Shown here piece after piece: positions 7,751 through 15,723 of a stretch of DNA of 64,000 bases. Position 1 is the first letter of the stretch. The number at the start of each line of letters is the position of its first letter. The notes beneath the pieces are model-generated. The model was not told where the DNA came from, ran no database searches, and was given only the letters and a program-made list of their open reading frames with translations. Source of the stretch: Pedobacter africanus (GTDB lineage Bacteria; Bacteroidota; Bacteroidia; Sphingobacteriales; Sphingobacteriaceae); contig NZ_FWXT01000005.1 of NCBI RefSeq assembly GCF_900176535.1, positions 124,001 through 188,000 of the forward strand, written 5' to 3'. The position numbers were made by a program, and so were the translations under genes.

Positions 7751-8646
7751 AATTCAAGATAAGGCGCCAAACGGTCTATCGTTTCCTGGTTTAAAATAGC
7801 AACCTTGTATAAGTCTGCAATATTACTATAATTTCCATGTTGTTTTCTGTATTGTATCAATGCGTTGATCTGCTTATACCTAATATAGGGATGATTCTTC
7901 AGGCCATTAAACTCTACCGTATTGATATTTATCTTCCTTAGTCGCAACAAATCCACAGCCACTTGCCCTTTAATCTCCTGGTATTTTACAGAGTCCAGCC
8001 CAAAAACCTCCATTAGCTGTTCCTTTTTACAGAAACCGCCGATACGCTCCCTGTATTTTACAATACGGTTTGCAAATACTCTTCCAATCCCTTTTATCTT
8101 TTCAAGCTCCGTGGTATCCGCTCCATTCAGTTCAATAAGCTCCATTTCAGCTTTCACATAATTGGTTTTCGGATACGGCTTAAACACAATATCAGGAGCT
8201 TTATTAGTTATTCGTACATATGGTGCAAGCCGCTCAAACATTTGCCTGCTTATGGTGTACATTTTTTTCAGGTCCTCAACCTGTTTAAATCTCCCGCCTT
8301 TAGCCCTGTAATTTAGAATAGCCCTGGCCTGCTTAAATGACAAGCCCAGTTTTTCCCATTCTGCCTGCCCAATACTATTTGGGTCAAAAATAAAAAGATC
8401 AGGTTTTTCTTTCTGCCATTGCTGGTCAGCTGTTACTTTGTACCTCTGTCCAGGGTTTATTTTATCCCTTTCCCTCCTTGCCAGTTGTAAAAGCGCCCTC
8501 TTTTCGGCAACCGTAATCTGCGGTTCAGGCTTCATTAAACGATAAACAGGAGGAACCAGCATAACCACCCCTATCAAACAGATCAGCACCAGCAGTCCAT
8601 TAAACTCCTGCCTGCTGAAGGCAAAAATATCCAGCCATTTCTTCAT
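7747..8646 (-). CDS. Membrane-anchored helix-hairpin-helix (ComEA-like) protein
   Basis: A 299-residue protein with an N-terminal membrane helix (FNGLLVLICLIGVVMLVPPV, about residues 15-34) and several helix-hairpin-helix repeats of the ComEA/T2SS type. Visible copies are LGLSFKQARAILNYRAKGG, LEKIKGIGRVFANRIVKYR and INTVEFNGLKNHPYIRYKQ. Such repeats bind DNA without sequence preference and are used in DNA uptake. The family is common in Bacteroidota, but a role in competence here is inference. It is coupled to apt by a four-base overlap. Confidence 0.85.
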   Translation of the reverse strand: MKKWLDIFAFSRQEFNGLLVLICLIGVVMLVPPVYRLMKPEPQITVAEKRALLQLARRERDKINPGQRYKVTADQQWQKEKPDLFIFDPNSIGQAEWEKLGLSFKQARAILNYRAKGGRFKQVEDLKKMYTISRQMFERLAPYVRITNKAPDIVFKPYPKTNYVKAEMELIELNGADTTELEKIKGIGRVFANRIVKYRERIGGFCKKEQLMEVFGLDSVKYQEIKGQVAVDLLRLRKININTVEFNGLKNHPYIRYKQINALIQYRKQHGNYSNIADLYKVAILNQETIDRLAPYLEF

Positions 8647-8816
8647 TAGCTAAATTTAAACATCACCAACGATATGAACCACAAAACCCGGCTGCTTTTT
8701 ATTTAACTGTAGGCCATTAATGTCTGCTATACATGCTTATATTTTCTTTGTAACTAACTTTAAGAATATAAGTCTTATTTTTGAAGTTGACTTATAATTC
8801 ATTAATCAAATTTTAA

Positions 8817-10568
8817 ATGAAGATCATAACTACCAAAGAGTTTGCAAAAGCCACAAAAATCGATAAGTTAGGTGTACCGGGTTTGGCAGCTCTGCTCATG
8901 GAGATGATGAAATTAAACGACATCAATAAGGTTTTTTCACAGAATGAACACTTTAACGGCCTTGAATTTGTCGACAAAATATTAGAAACAATTGGCGTAA
9001 GTATCGACTTTGATGAGGACGACCTTAAAAACATACCCAAAACCGGCGGTTTTATAGCCATTGCCAACCATCCTTATGGCGGCGTAGAAGGGCTTGCCCT
9101 GGTAAAATTACTCTGTACCGTAAGGCCAGAAGCTAAGGTGATGGTGAACTTCATCCTGAAAAAGATCCCTAACCTGAGCGAGTTTTTTGTGGCCGTGAAC
9201 CCCTTCGAGAATGTCCAGCATACCTCCAGCATCAGCGGGTTAAAGGCCACATTCGATCTCCTGCAAAGTGGTACGCCCATTGGCATCTTTCCTGCCGGGG
9301 AAGTTTCAACCTTTAGCCTGGATAAGCAGGAAATTACAGACAGGATATGGCACCCAGTAGTGGGCAAATTAATTGCCAGGGCTAAAGTGCCGGTTGTACC
9401 TATCTATTTTCATGGCAATAACGGGGTATTATTTAATATCCTCAGTTTTATACACCCAACACTACGTACAGCAAAACTGCCTTCAGAGTTCTTAAATAAA
9501 CAAGGACTAAAAATAAAAGTCAGGATAGGAAAGCCAATTCATATCGAAGACATATCTTACCATAAGAACACCAATAAGCTCCTCGACTTTTTACGTGCCC
9601 GTACCTATGCATTGGGTACCGGCCTTGAAGAAGAAAGGAAACTGTTCAATCCCATCAACCTCTTCAAGATCAAAAAGAAACCCGAACCCATCATTGAGGA
9701 AACTGAGCGAAACTTAATTGTAGAAGAGGTTGAGCAGCTGGAAAGCTTCAGGGTATGGCAGGAAAAAAATTACGAAGTGTACATTACACCAACGGCAGCC
9801 ATTCCGAATGTACTCAGGGAAATTGGCCGCCTAAGGGAAATCACGTTCCGTGAAGTTGGTGAAGGCACTAATAAAAAAATAGATCTTGATAATTATGACA
9901 TCTACTATCATCACCTTTTTATATGGGACAAAGAACTGCAGAATATTGTAGGCGCATACCGCATTGGCAAAGGCGATGAAATTCTGAATACCATGGGTCG
10001 CAGGGGCTTTTACCTTTCTGAACTATTTAAGATCAAAGAGCCCTTTTACCCGGTTCTGCGTAAAGGTATAGAGCTTGGACGTTCCTGGATTCGCAAAGAG
10101 TACCAGCAAAAGCCGCTGCCTCTTTTCCTTTTATGGAAAGGCATTTTAAAATACTTGCTGGACAATCCCCAATACAGGTACATGTTTGGCCCGGTCAGCA
10201 TCAGCAACAACTTCTCCAAGTTCTCTAAATCACTGATTGTAGACTACATCACTAAAAACCACTTCGACTACGAACTGGCCCATTACGTAAAGCCTAAAAA
10301 CAAGTTTAAGGCCGATCTTTCTGCAATAGATAAAGATTTGCTGATAGAAAGCAGTGAATCTTTAAAAGATCTGGACAGCCTCATTTCCGACATCGAAAAC
10401 TCACACATTAAGATTCCCGTATTGCTTCGTCAGTACATGAACCTTAATGCAAAGATCATTTGCTTTAATATTGATCCTAAGTTTTCTGATTGCCTTGATG
10501 GATTTCTGGTTGTCGATACACAGAGCATTCCACCAGAAATGCTGGAAAAAATTGGCAAAAACTTTTAG
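8817..10568 (+). CDS. Bifunctional acyltransferase, PlsC domain plus GNAT-like domain (OlsF-like)
   Basis: A 583-residue protein with two parts. The N-terminal half is a PlsC/LPLAT acyltransferase: NHPYGGVEG at 84-92 holds the catalytic histidine H85, and FPAGEVST near 158-165 is the acceptor motif. The C-terminal half (from about 300) contains FREVGEGTNKKIDLDNYD and LFIWDKELQNIVGAYRIGKG, a GNAT-type acyltransferase as in OlsB and haemolysin-like proteins. This arrangement is that of OlsF, which makes ornithine or related amino-acid lipids. Residues fit both steps, but amino-acid specificity is unknown. A short minus-strand ORF overlaps its stop. Probably monocistronic. Confidence 0.85.
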   Translation: MKIITTKEFAKATKIDKLGVPGLAALLMEMMKLNDINKVFSQNEHFNGLEFVDKILETIGVSIDFDEDDLKNIPKTGGFIAIANHPYGGVEGLALVKLLCTVRPEAKVMVNFILKKIPNLSEFFVAVNPFENVQHTSSISGLKATFDLLQSGTPIGIFPAGEVSTFSLDKQEITDRIWHPVVGKLIARAKVPVVPIYFHGNNGVLFNILSFIHPTLRTAKLPSEFLNKQGLKIKVRIGKPIHIEDISYHKNTNKLLDFLRARTYALGTGLEEERKLFNPINLFKIKKKPEPIIEETERNLIVEEVEQLESFRVWQEKNYEVYITPTAAIPNVLREIGRLREITFREVGEGTNKKIDLDNYDIYYHHLFIWDKELQNIVGAYRIGKGDEILNTMGRRGFYLSELFKIKEPFYPVLRKGIELGRSWIRKEYQQKPLPLFLLWKGILKYLLDNPQYRYMFGPVSISNNFSKFSKSLIVDYITKNHFDYELAHYVKPKNKFKADLSAIDKDLLIESSESLKDLDSLISDIENSHIKIPVLLRQYMNLNAKIICFNIDPKFSDCLDGFLVVDTQSIPPEMLEKIGKNF

Positions 10569-10705
10569 TTATCCGCTTCGTCGGCTTCGGGAGCTGACGT
10601 TTGTACAAGATTAGCCAACCAATCAGGAATAACAGCGGTTATGTGTTCCAAAGGAATATATACCGGATAATCTTCAATTGCGGGAAATTCTAGATATATA
10701 GACAT
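10565..10705 (-). CDS. Possible 46-residue small protein
   Basis: A minus-strand frame from ATG 10703-10705 to TAA 10565-10567 encodes MSIYLEFPAIEDYPVYIPLE and a further 26 residues ending acidic (PEADEADN). It lies tail to tail with the lipid acyltransferase and overlaps its stop codon by three bases. Composition is protein-like, with no low complexity and a hydrophobic-acidic mix, but there is no clear ribosome binding site and I recognise no family. Confidence 0.4.
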   Translation of the reverse strand: MSIYLEFPAIEDYPVYIPLEHITAVIPDWLANLVQTSAPEADEADN

Positions 10706-11049
10706 GATGAGGAATTTAGTTAATACTTTAACATCCACCCGTCAAAATAGTTTTGAAAAAACTCCAAACTCCTTTGGCAAGTCAAGAATGCCCCGCAATT
10801 GCGAGAATTGCGGGGCATAAAAAGATTAACGGTAAAAGGGATAGCTGGAAACATCCATTTTCAGTCTATTATAGGGGAACCTACCGTTATGAGGTAAACA
10901 TATATTTAATCCATATATTTTGCAATTCTTTTACGCCAACAGCCCAAAATCTTACGCGAACATTATAAAATCTGCCCTTTAAATAAAATTAAGAATTTCT
11001 GTAAGTCAGCAAATATCCTTACATTCCGGGTACGGAAACTCTAACTTTT
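10706..11049. other. Intergenic region of 344 bases
   Basis: AT-rich except for one strong hairpin (10788-10818, listed separately). I see no convincing gene; a plus-strand frame across the hairpin has no protein-like character. The last 60 bases should contain the promoter of the beta-helix gene at 11050, but no clean TTG/TAnnTTTG pair is evident. Confidence 0.6.
10788..10818. repeat. Perfect 13-bp inverted repeat
   Basis: ATGCCCCGCAATT (10788-10800) and AATTGCGGGGCAT (10806-10818) are perfect complements around a five-base loop. There is no T tract on the 3' side in either direction, so it is not an ordinary terminator. Confidence 0.85.
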
Positions 11050-12585
11050 ATGATCAAGTATATACTCCCGATATTCCTTTTTTTGAACTGCTTCTTACCG
11101 GCACCGGCGCAACAAAAAAAAGCAACTGGTTTGGTCCGTTACAGCGACTTCGGAGCCAAAGGCGATGGCACCAGCGATGACATGGAAGCTATCGTAGCCG
11201 CACATGCCTTTGCCAACCAACATGGCCTTAAGGTTAAAGCAGATGCCGGGGCCCGTTACTATATTGGGGGTAAAGCTCGCACGGCGGTTATCCAGACAGA
11301 TACTGATTTCGGCACAGCCGCCTTCATTATTGATGATACCGAAGTAGAAGACCGTAATGCCCCTGTTTTCACGGTAAGTTCAGGCCTCAAATCCTTTAAA
11401 CTGGAAAACGTTAGCTCACTTAAGCGTAATCAGCAAAAAATTGAAGTTGCTTTACCTCGGCCCTGTTTAATTACTGTCACAAATTCCAATGTAAAACAGT
11501 ATATCCGTTTTGGATTAAACCAAAACAATGGCTCACCGCAAACCGACATCTTTATTGCCGACAAAAACGGTAAGGTAGACATGGATGCCCCCATCATCTG
11601 GGATTTCAAGCAGATTACAGATATCACTGCGTTGCCTATCGACGAAAATCTGCTGAAGATTACCGGAGGCACCTTTACCACCATTGCCAATAAATCCGAA
11701 TCCATGGCTTACTATAGCCGGGGCATTTCAATCAGGCGCTCCCACGTACTCGTTGAAGGGCTGAAGCACTACATTACAGATGAAGGGGAACAGAGTGCGC
11801 CATACGGCGGATTCATCAACATCGGTAACTGCGCTTATGTAACCGTAAAAAACACCATCCTAACCGGCCACAAAACCTACAGCACCATTGGTTCGGCGGG
11901 CAAGCCTGTCTCAAAAGGCACTTACGATCTTTCTGTAAACCGGGCTGTTAATATATCCTTTGTAAATTGCAGCCAGACCAACAGTATAGACGACAGCAAG
12001 TATTGGGGTATTCTGGGCTCAAACTTTTGCAAAAACCTGCTTTACGACAATTGTACCTTCTCCCGCTTTGATGCCCACCAGGGCGTAGCCAATGCCACCA
12101 TCCGCAACTCAACCCTGGGGCATATGGGTATAAATGCCATTGGCAGCGGGCTGCTTACCATCGAAAACTCTACCATCCGTGGTCGCAGCTTTGTTAACCT
12201 GCGTTCCGATTACGGCAGTACCTGGCAAGGGGAAATCCTGATCCGCAACTGTGTTTTTGTGCCTGCAGGCGGTAAGGCTGTCAGCGCCGCGCTCATTGGC
12301 GGTTCTTATTCAGGCCAGCACGATTTCGGTTATACCTGCTACATGCCGGAACAGATCACAATCGAAAATCTCCGGATCGACGACTCCAAACACCCGGATA
12401 ACTACCAGGGGCCGGCTATTTTTGCAAATTTCAATCCCAACATGACAGACGATACCTATCAGGAAAAGTTCCCTTATGTAAAAACCAAAGTGGTTATCCT
12501 CAAGAACGTTACAACTGCCAGCAAGAAAGCATTACGGACCAGCGACAACCCGTTCATGTTTAAGGATGTAAAGGTGATACGGTAG
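11050..12585 (+). CDS. Secreted right-handed beta-helix protein (pectate-lyase-superfamily fold)
   Basis: A 511-residue protein with a signal peptide (MIKYILPIFLFLNCFLPAPA, cleavage near AQQ). It is followed by YSDFGAKGDGTSDDMEAIVA, the usual opening of the Pectate_lyase_3/glycosyl hydrolase 28-like fold. From about 200 it has many short repeats of beta-helix type, for example VTVKNTILTGHKTYS and ATIRNSTLGHMGINAI. No catalytic set can be assigned. It could be a polysaccharide lyase, hydrolase or binding protein. It is not in an operon with carbohydrate genes; the next gene is convergent. Confidence 0.8.
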   Translation: MIKYILPIFLFLNCFLPAPAQQKKATGLVRYSDFGAKGDGTSDDMEAIVAAHAFANQHGLKVKADAGARYYIGGKARTAVIQTDTDFGTAAFIIDDTEVEDRNAPVFTVSSGLKSFKLENVSSLKRNQQKIEVALPRPCLITVTNSNVKQYIRFGLNQNNGSPQTDIFIADKNGKVDMDAPIIWDFKQITDITALPIDENLLKITGGTFTTIANKSESMAYYSRGISIRRSHVLVEGLKHYITDEGEQSAPYGGFINIGNCAYVTVKNTILTGHKTYSTIGSAGKPVSKGTYDLSVNRAVNISFVNCSQTNSIDDSKYWGILGSNFCKNLLYDNCTFSRFDAHQGVANATIRNSTLGHMGINAIGSGLLTIENSTIRGRSFVNLRSDYGSTWQGEILIRNCVFVPAGGKAVSAALIGGSYSGQHDFGYTCYMPEQITIENLRIDDSKHPDNYQGPAIFANFNPNMTDDTYQEKFPYVKTKVVILKNVTTASKKALRTSDNPFMFKDVKVIR

Positions 12586-12611
12586 TCTCCACCAAATATA
12601 TTGGGAATCCT

Positions 12612-13379
12612 TTACTTAGCGAGCAAAGCTAAAACAGCTTTTCCTACTGCACGGGCCGACTGTGGATTTTGTCCCGTAACCAGTCTTTGATCCGTTAACA
12701 CATGTTCCTGCCATGGGGCTGATTTTTCGTAGATACCACCTCGTTCAATTAGTTTATCCTCTAATAAAAAGGGCACAACCTTATCCAGCTTAACAGCAGC
12801 TTCTTCCTCATTGGTAAAACCATTCACTTTTTTACCTTCTACAAGGTATTTACCACTGCTCAATTTGATGTTCACAATACCTGCGGGGCCATGGCACACC
12901 GCTGCAACTACACCGTTGTTTTCGTAAATTTTAGTTGCAATGGCCGAGATTTCATTATTATCCGGAAGGTCCCAGACAGCGCCATGCCCACCGGCATAAT
13001 AAATAGCCAGATAATCTTCCGGTTTTACTTCAGCGGGTTTTTGGCTATGGCTAATTTTGCCTTGGTAATATTTATCTTCCCAAAACTCTTTATTTTCTGC
13101 GTCTGTAAGATCGAAGCCATCTACCGGCGGTGTTCCTCCTTTTGGACTAACAAAATCAATTTCATAGCCGGCTTCTTTCAGTACCTTCCAGGCATGGCTT
13201 ACTTCAGCCAGGTAATAACCTGTTGGCGCACCTGTACTTCCTTTTTTATCGTGGCTGGTTACCACAAACAGAATTTTCTTTTTCATCGTATTTGTTGTTT
13301 TAAATTGTGCTGTTGCTACCATTGACAAGAAAATGGCGCACATCGCCAAAGTCATTTTTAGTGATTTTTTAAAATTCAT
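12612..13379 (-). CDS. DJ-1/PfpI-family protein (Hsp31-like), exported form
   Basis: A 255-residue protein of the class I glutamine amidotransferase-like fold. The nucleophile elbow is VVAAVCHGPAGIV with the conserved cysteine. GGTPPVDGFDLTDAENKEFW and YYAGGHGAVWDLPDN match the Hsp31/glyoxalase III group. The first 25 residues (LKMTLAMCAIFLSMVATAQF) form a signal peptide, so this copy is probably periplasmic. A second start at MKKKILFVVTSHD (residue 32) would give a cytosolic protein. Hsp31-like proteins act as chaperones, deglycases or glyoxalases; which applies is not visible. Confidence 0.87.
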   Translation of the reverse strand: MNFKKSLKMTLAMCAIFLSMVATAQFKTTNTMKKKILFVVTSHDKKGSTGAPTGYYLAEVSHAWKVLKEAGYEIDFVSPKGGTPPVDGFDLTDAENKEFWEDKYYQGKISHSQKPAEVKPEDYLAIYYAGGHGAVWDLPDNNEISAIATKIYENNGVVAAVCHGPAGIVNIKLSSGKYLVEGKKVNGFTNEEEAAVKLDKVVPFLLEDKLIERGGIYEKSAPWQEHVLTDQRLVTGQNPQSARAVGKAVLALLAK

Positions 13380-13441
13380 TATTTATCTGTTCAAATTTGC
13401 TTACCCAAAGTTCGGGTAAAGTCCAGCGAACAAAAAGGAAT

Positions 13442-13858
13442 TCACTGCTGCAAGGCTACATAGCCTGCGCTGGATTTCTGACGAAAAAAATTAGAAATCT
13501 TATGCAATTCATTGCAAAGCTTTTCTTTATTATCACGCGATAAAACAAGCAATTCGCTATCTTCTATGCAATCCATCGCAATAGTGGCAGGTGTTTGGTT
13601 ATTAAGCGCCTGATAATCGGAAATCCACCAATCTTCCATTGCAAATTGAAGGATATGCATTTTTCCCTCCAGATCTGTATGATAAGCTTTTAACAAGCCG
13701 CTCCATACCCAATAGTCGTTCAATACTTCAGTATCCTCCTGTATAAGAAATTGATGTTTCTTCATCTTTTTCCTGGTAAACAAAGAAATCACATAGTCAA
13801 ACTCGGCATCCGTTAAAGGAGTAATTTTCTCAATGTGTTTTCTTAATGCTATGCTCAT
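13442..13858 (-). CDS. Crp/Fnr-type cyclic-nucleotide-binding-domain protein lacking the HTH domain
   Basis: A 138-residue protein that is the N-terminal effector domain of the Bacteroidota Crp/Fnr family: KKMKKHQFLIQEDTEV, then YWVWSGLLKAYHTDLEGKMH, FAMEDWWISDYQAL, and the start of the dimer helix FFRQKSSAGYVALQQ. Family members continue with a winged-helix DNA-binding domain to about 190 residues. Here a TGA follows ALQQ at once and the remaining 62 bases before the next gene encode no HTH. It is either a truncated gene or a sensor without DNA binding. Confidence 0.8.
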   Translation of the reverse strand: MSIALRKHIEKITPLTDAEFDYVISLFTRKKMKKHQFLIQEDTEVLNDYWVWSGLLKAYHTDLEGKMHILQFAMEDWWISDYQALNNQTPATIAMDCIEDSELLVLSRDNKEKLCNELHKISNFFRQKSSAGYVALQQ

Positions 13859-13905
13859 ATTATAAACTTCTAATCCAATGGCTAACGGTTACGGAAATAT
13901 ACCAT

Positions 13906-13941
13906 AAAAAGCGGGGAATGATCCTACCGACCATTCCCCGC
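13906..13941 (-). terminator. Rho-independent terminator
   Basis: GCGGGGAATG (13911-13920) and CATTCCCCGC (13932-13941) pair perfectly across an 11-base loop. On the minus strand five T follow (13906-13910). It ends the transcript of the 76-residue gene at 14012. Confidence 0.85.
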
Positions 13942-14011
13942 CATCTAAATTAACGCTCTCAAAAATAATAACGCATATAAAGTGCCAAAATTATCTGAGC
14001 TCTCAAAATAA

Positions 14012-14242
14012 TTATAATCGATACCTAAGCTTGATATTTCTTCCTATAGCCTTAAGCAAGCCCGGATGGTCGCTAACGGTTGCATCTGCAGCCTCCCATT
14101 CGCCCTTCAAATTACGGGCAAGTTCATATTGTTCCCCATTCAGGTTAACCTGAACGGAAGTAGTTTCTTTAGTAATTCCTTTTGTTAAAACAATGTAGGT
14201 GTAATCCTTTTCTTCAAAGGTGATGCGTAAAGGTAGACTCAT
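14012..14242 (-). CDS. Conserved hypothetical protein, 76 residues
   Basis: A small beta-rich protein, MSLPLRITFEEKDYTYIVLT and onward, ending GLLKAIGRNIKLRYRL. It contains no membrane segment or known motif. It has its own terminator (13906-13941). It resembles short unannotated Bacteroidota proteins, but I can assign no function. Confidence 0.65.
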   Translation of the reverse strand: MSLPLRITFEEKDYTYIVLTKGITKETTSVQVNLNGEQYELARNLKGEWEAADATVSDHPGLLKAIGRNIKLRYRL

Positions 14243-14269
14243 GATACAAATATAACGAATACCGCTCTT

Positions 14270-14535
14270 CTATATTATCATCATCTCCCCTGCATAAACA
14301 CTTGCACTAACAGCATTGCCTTCCGAATTTACATAATGCATCCAGGCATGCACCCTATCATTTGCAAATTGGCTGGCAATTGTAAAACTGCTTCCTTGTC
14401 AACCCTTAATGCCACATCTTGAAAAGTCACAATGGCTTCTTTTGCCGGATTGTAAATAATAAAGCTGGCCTTGTCGTTATCATTGCTAAAGGCTGATGCC
14501 GGTAAGTTCTCCCATTTAATGTTCAGCACTGCATT
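14270..14535 (-). pseudogene. C-terminal remnant of a DUF6266-like protein with a one-base frameshift
   Basis: The minus strand encodes VLNIKWENLPASAF, then DKASFIIYNPAKEAIVTF and VLQLPAN, which match the C-terminal half of DUF6266 as I recall the family. The frame is then lost at a run of three T (minus strand of 14366-14368). In the next frame the match resumes at once as FANDRVHAWMHYVN and SEGNAVSASVYAGEMM to a stop at 14270-14272. One missing T restores a continuous reading. The N-terminal two thirds of the family are absent, so this is a decayed fragment. A sequencing error could explain the frameshift but not the missing N-terminus. Confidence 0.65.
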
Positions 14536-14560
14536 TATCAAACACAGCACTTCCAGTATC

Positions 14561-14818
14561 CTAACCAAGATACTTTATGATCTCGGCCTCTATTTTTTTG
14601 CAGGAAAGCAGCCAGGGCTTTTTTACAATTGACACCTTCACCTGGTCGGCTTCAATCTCATAACTTCCGGCCAATGTAAAGCCTTTAGCTAAAAAAGAAA
14701 AGCGTCCGGAGTGGGTATCTCCTACAAAAGAACCTTCTTTCTGCGCTTTAATTGCATTTGTTAGCTGCTTAACCAATTCATCTTTTGGCTTTGGGTAATC
14801 TATAGTAAAACAACACAT
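14561..14818 (-). CDS. Hypothetical protein, 85 residues
   Basis: The product begins MCCFTIDYPKPKDELVKQLT and contains KEGSFVGDTHSGRFSFLAKG, then SYEIEADQVKVSIVKKPWLL and a C-terminal helix (CKKIEAEIIKYLG). The arrangement helix, beta strands, helix suggests a small SRPBCC- or polyketide cyclase-like fold, but this is a guess from pattern only. It starts nine bases after the sigma factor gene and is probably co-transcribed with it. Confidence 0.65.
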   Translation of the reverse strand: MCCFTIDYPKPKDELVKQLTNAIKAQKEGSFVGDTHSGRFSFLAKGFTLAGSYEIEADQVKVSIVKKPWLLSCKKIEAEIIKYLG

Positions 14819-14827
14819 AACCGTAAA

Positions 14828-15361
14828 TTAATTTTGCCCAGCTGCAACCCTAAACCTTTTACTATGCTCTTTTAACTGGGCTTTTAACAGTTGCCTTGCT
14901 ATATGTATCCTTGTTTTAACCGTACCCAGCGGAATGTTCAGCTCTTCGGCTATTTCGTTGTATTTATAGCCTTCAAAATATTTTAAAAAAGGCAAGGAAT
15001 GTTCTGGCTCAAGCTTAGCTAAAGCTCTATTAATGTCTTCCATTACAAATTTGCCCTCGCCCAAATTGCTCGTGGCACTATTGCTTAGCTGATAAGAAGA
15101 TAAATCTGCCGAGGTTTCTACTACAGCACCACGCCTGGCATCTTTTCTATATTGATTGATAAAAGTATTGCGCATAATGGTGTACAACCAGCCCCTTAAA
15201 TTTGTACCCTCTTTGTACATTTCATGATAGCGTATGGCGCGGATAATGGTATCCTGAACCAGGTCATTGGCATCTTCTATATTCTTTGTAAATTTTAATG
15301 CAAATGCCTCCAGGCAGTTTTGATGTTTACAGATTTCGGCATTCAATGTCAGGTTTTTCAT
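14828..15361 (-). CDS. ECF-type RNA polymerase sigma factor
   Basis: A 177-residue sigma factor, starting at MKNLTLNAEICKHQ. The longer reading from 15418 adds 19 residues with no family match. Region 2 includes FTKNIEDANDLVQDTIIRAI and GWLYTIMRNTFINQYRK; region 4 includes LEPEHSLPFLKYFEGYKYNE and LNIPLGTVKTRIHIARQLLK. Both DNA-contacting regions are intact. No anti-sigma factor gene is next to it: the downstream gene is a small soluble protein. The group resembles general-stress or RpoE-like ECFs of Bacteroidota. Confidence 0.92.
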   Translation of the reverse strand: MKNLTLNAEICKHQNCLEAFALKFTKNIEDANDLVQDTIIRAIRYHEMYKEGTNLRGWLYTIMRNTFINQYRKDARRGAVVETSADLSSYQLSNSATSNLGEGKFVMEDINRALAKLEPEHSLPFLKYFEGYKYNEIAEELNIPLGTVKTRIHIARQLLKAQLKEHSKRFRVAAGQN

Positions 15362-15529
15362 AAGGCAACAGATTTTGTTTAAGGTAAGAGGCAAAATATT
15401 ATACAAAAGCCATACCAAAAAGTAACCCTTGCTGCTTTTTAATTAAGGCTTTCCATGCTAAAACAAATATCGTCCCTGAGTTGTTCAAGGAAATTATTTA
15501 TCAATCTTTTACCATTAACAATAAACACA

Positions 15530-15721
15530 ATGCCAGAAGGAACAGTTAAATTTTATCAGGAGTCAAAAGGGTTTGGCTTCATTGTACCTGCCAACGGGGA
15601 ACCCGAAATCTTTTTTCATGCTACAGCACTAAGCGAACCCGTAAAACAGCATGACCGCGTAACTTACGAAGTAGAAAGTGGTAAGAAAGGACTAAATGCA
15701 GCAAAGGTACGGAAGCTTTAG
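15530..15721 (+). CDS. Cold-shock domain protein
   Basis: A 63-residue CspA-type protein, started at MPEGTVKFYQESKGFGFIVP. The RNP1-like KGFGFIVP and RNP2-like EIFFHATAL motifs are present. A longer frame from 15455 adds 25 residues with no match. Such proteins bind single-stranded RNA and DNA and act as RNA chaperones. It is convergent with the last gene of the carbohydrate operon, with only two bases between the stop codons. Confidence 0.92.
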   Translation: MPEGTVKFYQESKGFGFIVPANGEPEIFFHATALSEPVKQHDRVTYEVESGKKGLNAAKVRKL

Positions 15722-15723
15722 TG

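Noticed and set aside
10753..10968. Possible 71-residue gene on the plus strand
   Set aside because: The frame runs through a strong hairpin, has no recognisable protein features and lacks a plausible start context.
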